Source of the DNA: Toxonevra muliebris
Taxonomy: Eukaryota > Arthropoda > Insecta > Diptera > Pallopteridae
NCBI GenBank assembly: GCA_963691655.1
Contig: OY829329.1
Location: 55,565,408 to 55,629,407 of the forward strand
DNA length: 64,000 bases
Direction of reading: 5' to 3'
The notes beneath the pieces were generated by a model. The model did not search any database and was not told the origin of the DNA. It was given only the letters and a program-made list of their open reading frames with translations. Below are positions 22,930 to 33,539 of this stretch, piece after piece (the first letter of the stretch is position 1; every line of letters begins with the position of its first letter). Made by a program: the position numbers and the translations under genes.

Positions 22930-24071
22930 ACAACTTATCAAAAGCAGGAGGAAGAGAGCGGTTTACTTACAGTATGCACTCTACATATGAAACCAAATAT
23001 TCAAAGTTTTTTTTGTTTTCTAGATTTTGCTTTGGAAGACGACGCTAAACTTGTATGATTTTCGAGATTACAACACAAAAGCAAAAGTCCGGCTAGCAGG
23101 AAGGGTTGAAATAAAACTAAAATTAAGTTGAGTCGTGTAGAAAATTAAGCTAAAAATGCAAAAAGGCAAGAAAAAGTAAGAGAAAGAAGAGAAAAGAAGC
23201 AAAACCCAGCTTCAAGTGTAGAGAGAATTTCAACTTGCAAAACAATACAACATAAAATAAAAAATAAGATGATGATGACGATGACGCTGAAGACCAAGGA
23301 AGAAGCATAAAATTTGGGTCAAAGATCAAGAGAGCAACAACAAGAAAAAAAAAACAAAACAACGACGACTATGACGAGCAAGCGAAAACCACCAAAACTC
23401 AAGCGCAAACAAGAAGAATGCACATGAATGGAAATTGCTTGACAACGAGAAGAGTAGAGAGTTAAGAAGTGAAGGTGCATGATGGTTGCAAAAGTAGCTG
23501 GCTGCCTGACTGTTTGCTGGAATTCAATGTATGTTTGTGCGGTGAAACAGTGCGCGCATCCGACCGCGGAAGAAATTGAAGCCAGAGGCAGCGGCAATGG
23601 CGGTGGTACTGAAGGCGGCAGTGGCGGCATGAATTGAAGAAGCAGCAAACGTTGAATAAAGAAGCCGTAAAATTTCGCGTGTACTTTACTTTTCAGGCAA
23701 AAGAAAATGAAAATGAAGTCAAGAGGACGTTGATGTAAATGCTGTACATACATACATAGATGTTGCTGATGATGATGATGACGATGACGCTGAATGTCGA
23801 ACGAACGAAAAAACGAACGAATGAGTGTAACCATGCGAAACTAGTAGCAGCTATAAAGTAGTTTAGAAAACAATTAAGATTCAACGTCGTCGTCGTCGTC
23901 GTGGCTGTAATCTTGAAGGCAAACAACCAACGCAACATATAGGCAACAACAAAACTGAATCAACACAATCTAAAATGAACCGAAAATTCAAAACAAAAGT
24001 GAAATCTGTGAATTTTGGTACATTCTATACGCTATAGCCAGCGAGGACACTCATTTATAACATACTCAAAG
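22930..24071 (+). other. Possible non-coding 5' exon region (uncertain)
   Basis: On the + strand this is A- and G/A-rich with CAA, GAC and GATGA repeats and TCGTCGTCG at 23890-23900, as in long fly 5' UTRs. It ends at CTCAAAG|GTAATT, an acceptable splice donor at 24072. Minus-strand open frames here (e.g. 23319-23834) are antisense shadows of these repeats. No promoter element was identified with confidence, and no downstream exon is visible in the window. Confidence 0.2.
23527..23637 (+). CDS. Small glycine-rich ORF (uncertain, possible uORF)
   Basis: The ATG at 23527 opens 36 codons reading MYVCAVKQCAHPTAEEIEAR followed by a glycine/serine-rich tail and a TGA at 23635-23637. It is locally GC-rich compared with its surroundings. 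There is no homology that I recognise. If the region is a 5' UTR this would be an upstream ORF; chance translation of a GGC/GGT repeat is equally possible. Confidence 0.15.
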   Translation: MYVCAVKQCAHPTAEEIEARGSGNGGGTEGGSGGMN

Positions 24072-24380
24072 GTAATTTCATATAGAAGTGAATTGATTTT
24101 GTCAATTCTACATATACATATATTTTCCTTTCTCTTGTTCTTACCTCTTTCAAAAATCTTGCTTTAATATTCTATATGAAAATGATGATATTTATGGAAA
24201 TGTTAATAAAAAAAATTCCCTGGAACTCATTAATCTTCATATCGGTATTTCTTTTTCCACCAATTTAATTGATGTTGCTGGTGCTGTTTTCCATTATTGT
24301 ATTTCAAATTATATTCACGCCCACCTTAAATTCAATATGCAAACATAACGGCACACACACTTTTTTATGACTGAACTTAA

Positions 24381-24873
24381 CCTTTAAATACCCACTGGCC
24401 ACTGCAGTGACCAACCACTTTAGCGGCTGCCTGTGCCGCCATTTAAAATAAATATCTGATTTTACTGACAAAATATTTCTTTATCAACACATACAAATAT
24501 GACAACTGTCGCATAGTTACAGTTATTTTTAACTCGGAAAGCACGTTTGGCAAAAAATTTGAACCACATACAGAAAATAAGGTTTTTTATTTTCGAATTT
24601 TTGTATAACAAATGTATTGCCGGGTTAAAAAATTTGTGTCAAACGGTATGGGATAGCACTAAATAATTGTTTTTAAAAATTATTGCTCATGTATTTTAAC
24701 TTATTCTCCTGATAATCCCCAAAGGGTACTACTGTGGCCAACCATGTAAATCAAAATTACGGCACTTTAAACTAATTTATTTGAAAACTCGTAGAACAAA
24801 CGTTGCTCGGAATCCCAAATACTACCTCTAAGTATGTTTTTAATTTAAATCAGACGTATTGGGCGTTTAAGGG
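24381..24873. mobile_element. piggyBac-type MITE with TTAA target site
   Basis: Exact TTAA tetranucleotides flank the element at 24377-24380 and 24874-24877. Directly inside are the inverted ends CCTTTAAATACCCA and TGGGCGTTTAAGGG (consensus CCYTTAAAYRCCCA). TTAA duplication plus CCY termini is the piggyBac signature. The 493-bp interior has no transposase. It includes ACTGCAGTGACC near the left end, a small internal palindrome. Confidence 0.8.
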
Positions 24874-24877
24874 TTAA

Positions 24878-25252
24878 TAAATTTTTAAGGCGACTTTTTA
24901 ACCCATGCATAACCATAGCCTCAGTGGTTGATTTTTCCATTGTAGAAAGTAAAATATGAGTCTAATCTGTACTCTCCTTATTCAGTCATGATCTACATTT
25001 CGACATCGATTAAAATTAAAATTTTAATTTCAAGTTCTGTTCTTTGATAGGCTGCCCTTTGCTCTCCTAGGAGGTAAAAGATATAGTAGAAGTCGGACTT
25101 CGATCGATGTATGCAGAACACACGACATGAATGATAGTCAAACTGATATCCTCATATCGAAAATTATGAAAGTCTTATGATTGCAAGTAATATTCAATCA
25201 ATCCAAGGGAAAATTAAAATTCTCATAGTAGTTTCTCTTGATTTCTTTCAGC
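24878..25252. other. Non-coding, nothing recognised
   Basis: About 375 bp between the piggyBac-type MITE and a mariner; no gene seen. Confidence 0.5.
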
Positions 25253-26510
25253 ACCTTGATCAAAAAGTTCCCGGAATTTATTCAGAAATTTAAAAATACA
25301 AGTTTATTCATCTAAATCTATACTGTTCCCTTCAAAGTAATCCCCATGCACTGCAATACACTTATGCCAGCGCTTGATCCAATCCTCGAAACATTTTTTA
25401 TATTCGGTTTTCGGTATGTCCATAAGAGCTTCCTGCGATTTTTCCATTACTTCCTCTCGGCTGCTGAAACGCGTTCCCCGTAATAGTTTTTTAACTCGAT
25501 TGAACAGAAAGAAGTCACAGGGAGCCAAATCAGGTGAATTCGGTGGCTGTCGGATGGTATTTGTTGCATTTTTCGTCAAAAAATTACGAATAATGATGGC
25601 ACGGTGCGTTCGTTATCATGGTGCAAAATCCACAAGTTTTCTGTCCACAATTCTGGTCTCTTTCGGCGAATTGCTTAATGCAAACGTCTCATAACGCCCA
25701 AATAATACTCTTTGTTTACTATCTGGCCTTCTGGCAAAAATTCATGATGCCTTCTTTTTTGACTGAAAACGATGTTGTTTTTTTGGTCCCGGCTCATTTG
25801 GCGATCGCCATTCCCTTGCCTGATGTCTGGATTGCGTGTCGTACTCATAAACCCACGTCTCGTCTCCAGTAGTGATCCTTTTGATTAATGTGGGATCAGA
25901 TTCAGCCTCGCAAATCATGTTTTTTGCGACGTCAACACGGTATCTTTTTTGTATGAAATTGAGGTCTTTTGGCACCAATTTTGCTGCTACACGACGGAAA
26001 CCCAAATCATTAACCAAAATGTCTTGGACGGATCCATAGGCAATGTTTAAGTCATTCGCTATCTCTCTGTTGGTTAATTTACGGTTATCAACCAAAATTT
26101 CTTTTACTTTATCAATTTTTTCGTCGGTTTTCGATGTCGATGTCCTGCCACTACATTTATCATCTTCGATTGACTCACGACCACTTTTGAACAGCTTGTG
26201 CCACTGGTAAGCGACCGTTTTCTTTAGAGAATCGTTGCCGAAACACTTTTCCAACATTTCCAACGTTCGCGCACCATTAAATCCGTTTTTTACGCAAAAT
26301 TGAATACAATACAATTTAATAAAATTGTAAAAAAAATCGCCAACACACACTCTTGGCTACGTAACTTTTGCAAATGTCAAGCTATGACGCTAAGATTTAG
26401 AGGGAATATCAACAACAGATGTACCAACTTAACAAAAAAAAAATCAAAACTCAAATCGGAACGATGGGAGCGCCAAACGGTGGTTATTCCGGGAACTTTT
26501 TGATCAAGGT
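25253..26510 (-). mobile_element. mariner-type transposon, near full length
   Basis: A 25-bp inverted repeat starts ACCTTGATCAAAAAGTTC at 25253, and its reverse complement ends at 26510. The 1258-bp length is close to that of intact mariners. A clean TA duplication is not visible: the flanks read CAGC and GGTA, so the outer bases have changed or the true end is a base or two away. The transposase remains lie on the minus strand. It is not closely related to the mariners at 2310 and 44939. Confidence 0.9.
25304..26350 (-). pseudogene. mariner transposase pseudogene (frameshifted)
   Basis: The upstream open part (25742-26350) covers the DNA-binding region: an N-terminal helix-turn-helix (RTLEMLEKCFGNDSLKK), a GR-rich linker (ESIEDDKCSGRTSTSKTD), a second helix-turn-helix (LTNREIANDLNIAYGSVQDIL) and the first catalytic aspartate in TTGDETW. 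It continues to REWRSPNEPGPKK and then loses frame. The second acidic residue survives in another frame as LHHDN near 25600-25620. The downstream part (25304-25579) has SPDLAPCDFFLF with the third aspartate and the normal C-terminus (FEDWIKRWHKCIAVHGDYFE). At least two frameshifts and a stop separate the parts, so no full-length enzyme is made. Confidence 0.88.
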
Positions 26511-29348
26511 GGTAAATTAGTAAAGGAATAGCGTTGCAGAAGTGAACTATACCCTTGCCATGCTTACGATCGGGCAAACTAAAGCATCCTCGAGTGGCTA
26601 TGCAATCTGCCAAAATTTGCACAAGGAGGCGTATTATCAACTGCACTGATTTGTCTCTAGTCACTTCTCGTAAAATTAATAATATTTATATTATCACTTT
26701 CGGTTCAAACTTGATATTTGAAATGATTTTGCGGGCTGGTGCTGGTAACTCGGGAAGGCAGAGTTGATCCTGTTCACAACGAGAAGGATTCTGCCTCTAA
26801 GTGCGGTGGCCAACCTTCTTCGGCACGCAATATGGGCGGACTTGGGGCCTAAGGCCCAAAATAACGCATTATTTACCGCTGTATTTATTCATCAAAAACG
26901 TGTCATCGCTTGCAAGGAAAGTAAACTTTGACGAGGACGGTCAGAAAAAAATTAGTTTTACTTTTTACTGGCCCTCATGAAATGACTATTATCGGACACT
27001 AGACTTCAGCCAACTTTCTAAAGTGCTTACTAACTCTCCAAGACAAAACAGGCCTAATCTATTTGTGAAGTCTGTGGAGGTGTTCTCCAATCTCTGGATT
27101 TAATAAAGAGTAAAAGAAAGGTTGATTAGTCTTGGCCACTAACGGATCCCCTCCTTGCTGATGTAAATCTTATAAATTTTCTACATCAAATCTTAGACGA
27201 TCAATTTAAAATCTCATGGTCCTAGTGAATCCGCCCATATTTTTTCACTCTTTCGATTAGCTGAAATGATATTTATAATCTCAGAATGGCGTCATGGCGC
27301 AATTACAAAAGGTGGCGTTGGCAGTAAAACTGTCTGCTTCTTCTTTTCTTCAAAGATAGCTTTAGCTGTCAAAAGTATGTGTTGACATAGACAGATTTTG
27401 ACATTTAATAATGCAAAGAATCAACAAAGCAGCGAGTTTTTTAATGTTATACCTAATTGTTGTAGTGCTGCCAACACCTTAAATTGCCATTTTTTAAAAA
27501 CTTCTGCGACCAATCTAAAACATTGGTCGACTGAGCTTTTTTCCATTCCCTTTCGTATTCGTGCTACGACATAGCTAACATTGATATAGAGTGGATTGGT
27601 CCAAAAATGGGTTAATCGTTTTTTTTTTCACTTGCTTCTTTCTTCTTCTTCTTCTTTTAGTATTTTAAGTGGTTGATTTAAGTAGTTGATTATTACTTTA
27701 TAGCTATGCACATTATGCATTATTATTTTTGTAATGGAATGCTACCAACAAAAATATACATACCTACATATATATGTATGTATTTATTTTAAAATACTTA
27801 TTTAATATTCTAATCGCTTACGAGGAATGATGACGACGACGACGACTACGAGCAATATGTAATTATGTGATAACATGCTCCCAAATGGTACATAATTTTC
27901 AACTAAAATCAAATGCAAATACAAAAAAAAAAAAAAAGAAGAAAATTCATATATATATACATACATACATACATACCTACAAATGTATATTTTGATTTAT
28001 TTGAAGCTAATTGCTTCCTCTGCAACAAAAACAACCACAACGGCAACAGCAACAATAACGAAACTTGTAGGGTCTCTGGAGTCAACATTGTCCAATGTCG
28101 TTGTTGTTGTTGTTGTACTCGTCGTCTCTCTTTGGTTCGCTCTCTGTGGCCTCTGTCATGTTTCGTATACGTATTTACTAATCGTGTTGCTGTTTTTGTT
28201 GTTGCTCAAATGCAATGTTATTGTTATTATTAATATTGTTGTTGTTGTTGTTATTTTTGTTGTTGCTGGTATTTCTGTTGGTGTGTCATTTTTGGTTTAA
28301 TTTTGACTCAATCTCCATTTCGTTGGTCTCTTGGTTGCTTGCCTTGCCGCTTGCTTTGGTCGGTTTGGGTTTGATTTGGTTTGGCTTCGTTGGTCTCTTA
28401 TCACTGATAAGCGAAGCATTAATTTGTTGTCCCAACGCAGCATTGCGTGCATTTGCGAGTGTGTGTGTGTGTATGTGTTGTAAGTGACTCCTCTGTGGCA
28501 TACATATTTCTTGAACAATTTACATTTTTTTTATTTTTTTTTGGTTTGCTGATAACAACGAAAGCTGCTGCTCACCGACGCCGTCATCGTCACCGTTGTC
28601 ATTCAAATGCATTTTTTGAAACTACGCTCGGTACCTAAATATTTTCTGTTTTTTTTTTTCTTTTTTTTTTTTTTTTTGTCGGTCAAAGGCCCCCACTCAC
28701 TCACTCACTCTCTGTCATATTCGTCATTTAGTTTTCTTTTTTTTTAGAAGGTATTTTTTTTTTAATTTACATTTTATATTTACCTAAGCATGAGTTATCG
28801 TCGCATCGTTGCTTTTTTGCTGTTGTTGTTGCTGGTGTTAATTAACTTAGTGTTAAAACGTTGTTTTTTTTTTTTTTTGGTTTTGGTAAAAGTAAAATCG
28901 TTTTTTTCTATTTTTTAATATTGTATGTAAATACGTGAGATAATTTTTATCTAACGTAATTTTTACGAGTTTTTCTTTCTTTATTTTTTAGTTGGGCGTG
29001 TACGCATAGTTTATGTAGAACGTAAATGTCGCCAACGGATTTAATGAATCAATGTTTGCGGTTGGATTTACTGGGAATACTGAGAAAAAAAAACAACAAT
29101 TTGTAACATTTATTTTATTGCGTTTTTAAGGCGCGATTGTAAAATAATCTTGAATCTAAGTAAATATGGCATAAATAAACAAATATGTAAGTAAATTCTG
29201 AACATAAAATTTTAAAAATATGGTGATGTAAATACATATAACTCAACGACTTAACTTCGATACTTAATTAATTTTTCATGAAATCAAGAACGAATTTTTT
29301 GGATTTATTCCCTGTGAAGATTTCTGGTATACTGGTTAAGTTTTGTAG
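26511..29348. other. Non-coding stretch
   Basis: No gene is recognised. It includes TTC repeats near 27640-27656, CGACGA near 27832-27845, TACA repeats near 27955-27975, TTG clusters (28093-28120, 28237-28270), a GT run near 28456-28476, and poly-T at 28650-28676 and 28862-28878. Open frames of 60-110 codons at 27913-28640 are repeat products (L/V-rich). The part from 26540 to 27300 has more ordinary base composition but no detectable coding signal. Confidence 0.45.
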
Positions 29349-29350
29349 TA

Positions 29351-31100
29351 CACCCAGAGAAACACTTACCTCGTTTGAAGAAAAACGGCTATCAAATTGA
29401 GGAAAAATGGGAATAATTTGGCGCCATAGAAACGGTTTCCTTATTTAGATATACAAAATTTCTTTGAATTGAGGAAATATTTTTTCTTTATTTTAGAGAA
29501 AAATTTCTTTGAAAGAAGGAAGTTTTCCATAAATTAAAGAAATATGTCTTCAATTTGTAGAAATTGCGTTTTTCAAGTGAATAATATTTTATTTCAATAT
29601 GAGAAATTGTATATAATTTAGGTAAAATTTTCATCAGTTTGAGTAAAAATTTCCCATAAATTGAAGTAAATTTACTACCTTTTAAAAAAAAAAATCCCCA
29701 ATTTATGGAATATTTTCTACAATGTTGTTTGAATTAAAAGGCATAGAAATCATGTTTTTTTACTTGTATTCATTTATTATTTTATTTTTAATAACCCAAT
29801 ATGCATTGAAAAATTATTTCTCCAATGTTGGAGAAAAGCTTAGTTCTCAAATTGATTTCCAATGTAATTCTCAGTTTAAGTTCAAACATTTTTCTCCTTG
29901 TTTACTTTGAAGTTGACATCAAGTTGAGAATCAACATTTTTTCAATGTTTGAAAAATATTATAATTCTCAATTGGATATCAAACACTTTTCTCCACTTGA
30001 AACCAAATACTTTTTCCAACGCTTGATATCAACTTGAATACTTGATCCACCCCGAAATGCGGAAACTTTATTCTAATTTTTGAGATTAATTGCCAATGGA
30101 TGGAAAAAAAGTCAAAATAAAATCTATTTAACGATATTTTTTACTTCCATCGGTTTTTTTTTTTCTAAAAAGTCAAATATAAAAAATAAATTTGAAATCT
30201 TAGTTACACTATGCGATCAAATCCGATTTGTTTTCTTCGACATGAGGTTTGACTACGGATTTAAAAAGAGAAGGTGATACTGAGCACTCCTGCATTCATA
30301 GTTTTTCTAGGTCAGTAACTGTTTTTGATTTAAAGTTTCGTCCTGAATCAGTTTGAAAAGTTTAAAAATTAATAAAAATAGAAAAAATTATCGGATCCTT
30401 GTAAAATAAGACTTGCTTGAACCCCATTTTTTCCTAAAACGTGACGTGATGGAAAGTTTTTGACCTCAGATTCGTGTTCAACGTGAAAAATTCTTTCGCA
30501 AAAACTCCATCTTATTAGCAAAACCCATCTTAAAATTAATTTTTTAACGCATTATTGCTCAGAGCACCACGACTAGAAAGATCTCTTTCAATGCTGTGAT
30601 TTCACGAATTTAGGAAATATAAGCCAACCTGATCCGGGTTCTTTATCATTGATAATGGCTCAAATTCCCAATGATGATCATTTAAAAAAAATTAGCCTCT
30701 ACAATTTTTGGTAATTTTTTTGAGGTTGGGTACATCATCAGTAGTGGGAAATCAATGAGTTAATGAAATTATGTCCCACACGATAAAAAAAATGCACTAA
30801 AATGCACATTGAATAATATTTATATGAAAAAATTTAATTTGATTATTCTGGGAATTTTTGTCACTTTTGGCCATTTTTTTGAGGTTAAGATTAAAAAAAA
30901 TCGGAAAATTTTTCATAAAATTTTAACTTTATAGGGCCCATCAAATGTATCATCGATTTAATTTGTTGTATTTAAAAATCAGTTTGATAAATATTATTTA
31001 TGAATAATTTTCTTCGAATGAAAACCCCCCCTGAAAAAAATTTCTGGCTACGGCCCTTCATCCACACATATTTTTACAAACACTACAGGCGTCCCAGTGT
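29351..31100. mobile_element. CACCCAG-family element, second copy, interrupted
   Basis: From CACCCAGAGAAACACTTACC at 29351 the sequence follows the element at 11344-12656 closely for about 440 bp (to ATTTTTAATAA at 29794). After 1.26 kb of unrelated sequence it resumes near 31057 with ACATATTTTTACAAACACTACAGGCGTC, matching ACGTATTTTTACATACACTACAGGCGTC of copy 1. The right terminus (CTGGGTG) is not found, so the 3' part is lost or diverged. Shared bases between copies suggest a fairly young family. Confidence 0.7.
29795..31056. mobile_element. Insertion within the CACCCAG element; hAT-like right end
   Basis: The segment absent from copy 1 ends in AAATTTCTGGCTACGGCCCT (31039-31058). The reverse complement, AGGGCCGTAGCCAGAAATTT, is like the CAGGG(C/G)CGTAGCCAGAA termini of a widespread hAT group. 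No matching left terminus is seen at 29795, so this may be a deleted hAT copy or more than one insertion. The left 260 bp contains locally repeated (T)TCTCAA(A)TTGATATC-type motifs. Confidence 0.45.
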
Positions 31101-31707
31101 AGCATCTCCATACAACCGCTGGACAAAAATAGAAGGAGTAGTGGTAGGCCAATGAAATTTTGCACAGATATTTTTTAAGTAAATATTAAGAAATTTTGCC
31201 AACTTCAACTAAATCGGTTAACGGACACGTCCACTTCCCATATAAGCTGAATCAAAAAATTACAATATCTTAAAAACTTTTGAAGTAATAAACTTGAATT
31301 TTTGTGCAGTGGCTACTGATATTGTAGGCATTTTTTAAAACAAAAATGGTTTAGATTGGAAATATAGGCCTGGCACGTCCCATACAAAATAACAAGCGCT
31401 TAAATCAGTTTTTGGATCAAAATTGCCGTAGAACCCAATGTCATGCCTTGAAAATTGGAGTACGATAACAATTTATAAAAATTATCTAAATTGAAAAAGT
31501 AGGCGTGGCATCTCCAATATGGTCAAAGTATTTTACGGTGTATATGCAATGATTTTTTTAATGATTTTTGTGTAATTCATTCAATTGATGTAATATACAT
31601 AAATAATTAGGTATTATTAAACTAATTTATTTCACTCATTAGTTAATACAATTTTTTAAATAAATAAACTTATGATTTCTACTAAAATGAATTAAATTGC
31701 TTAAAAT

Positions 31708-31908
31708 TTATTCGCTTTCATTTCCTCCTTCATAGTCTGACGACGAATCTGATGAGAAAACAATTTCTAAATCTATATCTTGACCACTATTTACTGGTTC
31801 TAAGAAAATTAACTGACTAATATATTTTTCGTTCATTTGTTTATTACTGCAAGTTATTCGCTTAGCTGAAATAAGTGGCTCAGAAGATAGTATTAACCGC
31901 GCTAACAA
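31708..31908 (-). CDS. Unrecognised C-terminal-like ORF fragment
   Basis: A 66-codon minus-strand frame reads MLARLILSSEPLISAKRITC and ends with an acidic-serine tail, FSSDSSSDYEGGNESE, before the stop. Its composition is protein-like and unlike neighbouring poly-T frames. The frame stays open upstream of the first Met (about 31955 downward), so the Met is probably internal. It may be the end of a decayed transposon protein given its surroundings, but I do not recognise the family. A host exon is possible but unsupported. Confidence 0.25.
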   Translation of the reverse strand: MLARLILSSEPLISAKRITCSNKQMNEKYISQLIFLEPVNSGQDIDLEIVFSSDSSSDYEGGNESE

Positions 31909-31964
31909 ATCCCTATTACACGCTTCTCTAGAAGTTTTTCTTTCCAGGCAAATTTAACATTCCG

Positions 31965-32060
31965 TTGAAATGCGTCTGAAATGCAGAATTTTGATATATA
32001 AAGAGTTTTAAATGAAATTCTGCATTTCAGATTCATTTCATTGAAATGCGTCTGAAATGA
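31965..32060. repeat. Hairpin flanked by direct repeats
   Basis: TTGAAATGCGTCTGAAATG occurs exactly at 31965-31983 and 32041-32059. Between them TCTGAAATGCAGAATTTT (from 31975) and AAATTCTGCATTTCAGA (32015-32031) form an inverted pair around a roughly 22-bp AT-rich loop. The motif AAATGCAGAATTTCA recurs near 34461. Origin unknown. Confidence 0.6.
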
Positions 32061-32180
32061 AGAAATTAACTAGCAACCCTCAAACGCAAGGTTGTAAAAA
32101 ACAGGAAAAATTTAAGATCTATTACATTTTTATAGACATTTTGGTTTTTTTTTTCATAAGGCTGATGTTACACGATTAAT

Positions 32181-33539
32181 CAGTGTGGCCAACTCAGCGC
32201 TTTTCCCGCTAAATTTTGTGCTTTTTGTAAATTTAAACACCGAAAAAAAGTGATTTAGCGCTCAGCGCGTTTTTAACGTGTTTTTTTTTTTTTTAATTTA
32301 AAAGACATTAAATGCTCCGCCAAGTAATCCATTTCATGAATAATCTTAACAGCATTTTTTATCGAAACAATGAGCAATGAACTTATTTAAAACCTAAGTT
32401 CATAACCATAAGTCACTCAACTCAAAAAATTCTTTACTTCATATAAAAATGGATTAAAACACAAAAATTCATTTTGTGAAATACCAGATGGCATAAATGT
32501 TTGTATAAACAGAACTTCTGAATTCAAATCAAAGAGTGTGTTGTGGCCAGAAGAAGCTGATAGTAATGAAGAGAATATAGACTTCGATTGTATAATTTAT
32601 AAATGCTTGTATTTAATTAATTTACTTTTTAATACAGCAGAATTCCGTTAATTCGTAATCACAAGGGACAGCAATTCTTTTACGAATTACAGATGTTTTC
32701 GATTTAACGAGATTTCTATTTAACCCTTTCGCCCCCGAGTTTTTTCTCAAAATCTATGTTGAATTTATTCAATATTTTATGCAAATATTAAAATAAATTA
32801 AAAAAAAATAATATGTCCAGGACTCTTAATCCTTACAGTTATCCTTAAGTTTTCCAATGGGTCATAATGTAACCAGGAATTATAGCAAAGCCACTTTAAG
32901 GCGATGACACTGCATGTATACAATCCACTCATTGACAGCCAGCAACCGTATTTTAAAGAAAACTCAAATAAAATGGAAACCGTATCTCCCATTTTACTTA
33001 AGTTTTCGAACATTATTGGGATATACAATCCCAGGGTTAACGAGGTTAAAACAAGAAAAATACGAATTAACGGTTTTGTAGATCAAGGCTCTTCTCGCGT
33101 ATCTTGTCAACCACGAGAAACACTAAAAATCCCTTAAAAAAAAGTGAACGTAGCTATCTACAATGATTGATTTTTGTCGCATCATAGTTCCATAGAATTT
33201 TGTTTTGCATTACGAATTATAAGAGGTTGTCAACAACCAATTTCGATTTATAAGAGGTTAAACAGACCTTGTATTGAAAAAAATGCGAATTAGCGAGGGA
33301 ATCAAATTGTGTAGAGTTTTTACGAATTAAAGTGATTTTTTCCAGGAAGCAGCAGTTTGTTACGAATTATTGAGATTTTCGAATTAACGGGTACGAATTA
33401 TCGTGATTCTACTGTATATAAAAAAATTTGTGTTTAACACTTTTATAAGGAAAAAATTTAGCGCTTTTTTAATGAAAATACGCGTTTTTTTTTTTTCTTA
33501 ATTTTAGCGGATTTTGAAAAACAAAAGTTGGCCACACTG
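32181..33539. mobile_element. hAT-type non-autonomous element
   Basis: The termini CAGTGTGGCCAACT and AGTTGGCCACACTG are exact inverted repeats. They are flanked by 8-bp direct repeats CGATTAAT (32173-32180) and CGATCAAT (33540-33547), one mismatch, diagnostic of hAT insertion. Subterminal AGCGC and AAAACGCG motifs recur at both ends. A pogo-type element (32635-33414) sits inside; without it the hAT is about 580 bp and has no transposase. The empty-site sequence lies within the terminal repeat of the outer element. Confidence 0.85.
32635..33414. mobile_element. pogo/Tigger-type MITE
   Basis: The termini CAGCAGAATTCCGTTAATTC and (reverse complement of the right end) CAGTAGAATCACGATAATTC are inverted repeats flanked by TA (32633-32634 and 33415-33416). 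This fits the CAGTAGAATC..GTTA-type ends of pogo/Tigger elements and their TA target. Internal sub-repeats of (T)TACGAATTA(A/C) occur at both ends. The 780-bp body has no intact transposase; 76-codon frames on both strands overlap one another and have no DDE motif. Confidence 0.75.

Larger units (their letters stand above)
31101..32158. other. Repeat-like DNA with one small unrecognised ORF
   Basis: Sequence of about 31130-31520 (for example AATGAAATTTTGCACAGA and GGTTAACGGACACGTCC) has the look of a dispersed insect repeat, but no ends are visible. It is followed by the small minus-strand frame at 31708-31908 and the hairpin at 31965-32060. Confidence 0.4.

Noticed and set aside
23319..23834. 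171-codon minus-strand frame with HHHHQQ and poly-P/L
   Set aside because: Antisense of GATGATGAC and GGCGGC repeats in a + strand UTR-like block; no recognisable domain.
32798..33137. Transposase gene inside the pogo-type element
   Set aside because: The 76-77 codon frames on both strands overlap each other and lack a DDE triad or CENP-B-type helix-turn-helix.
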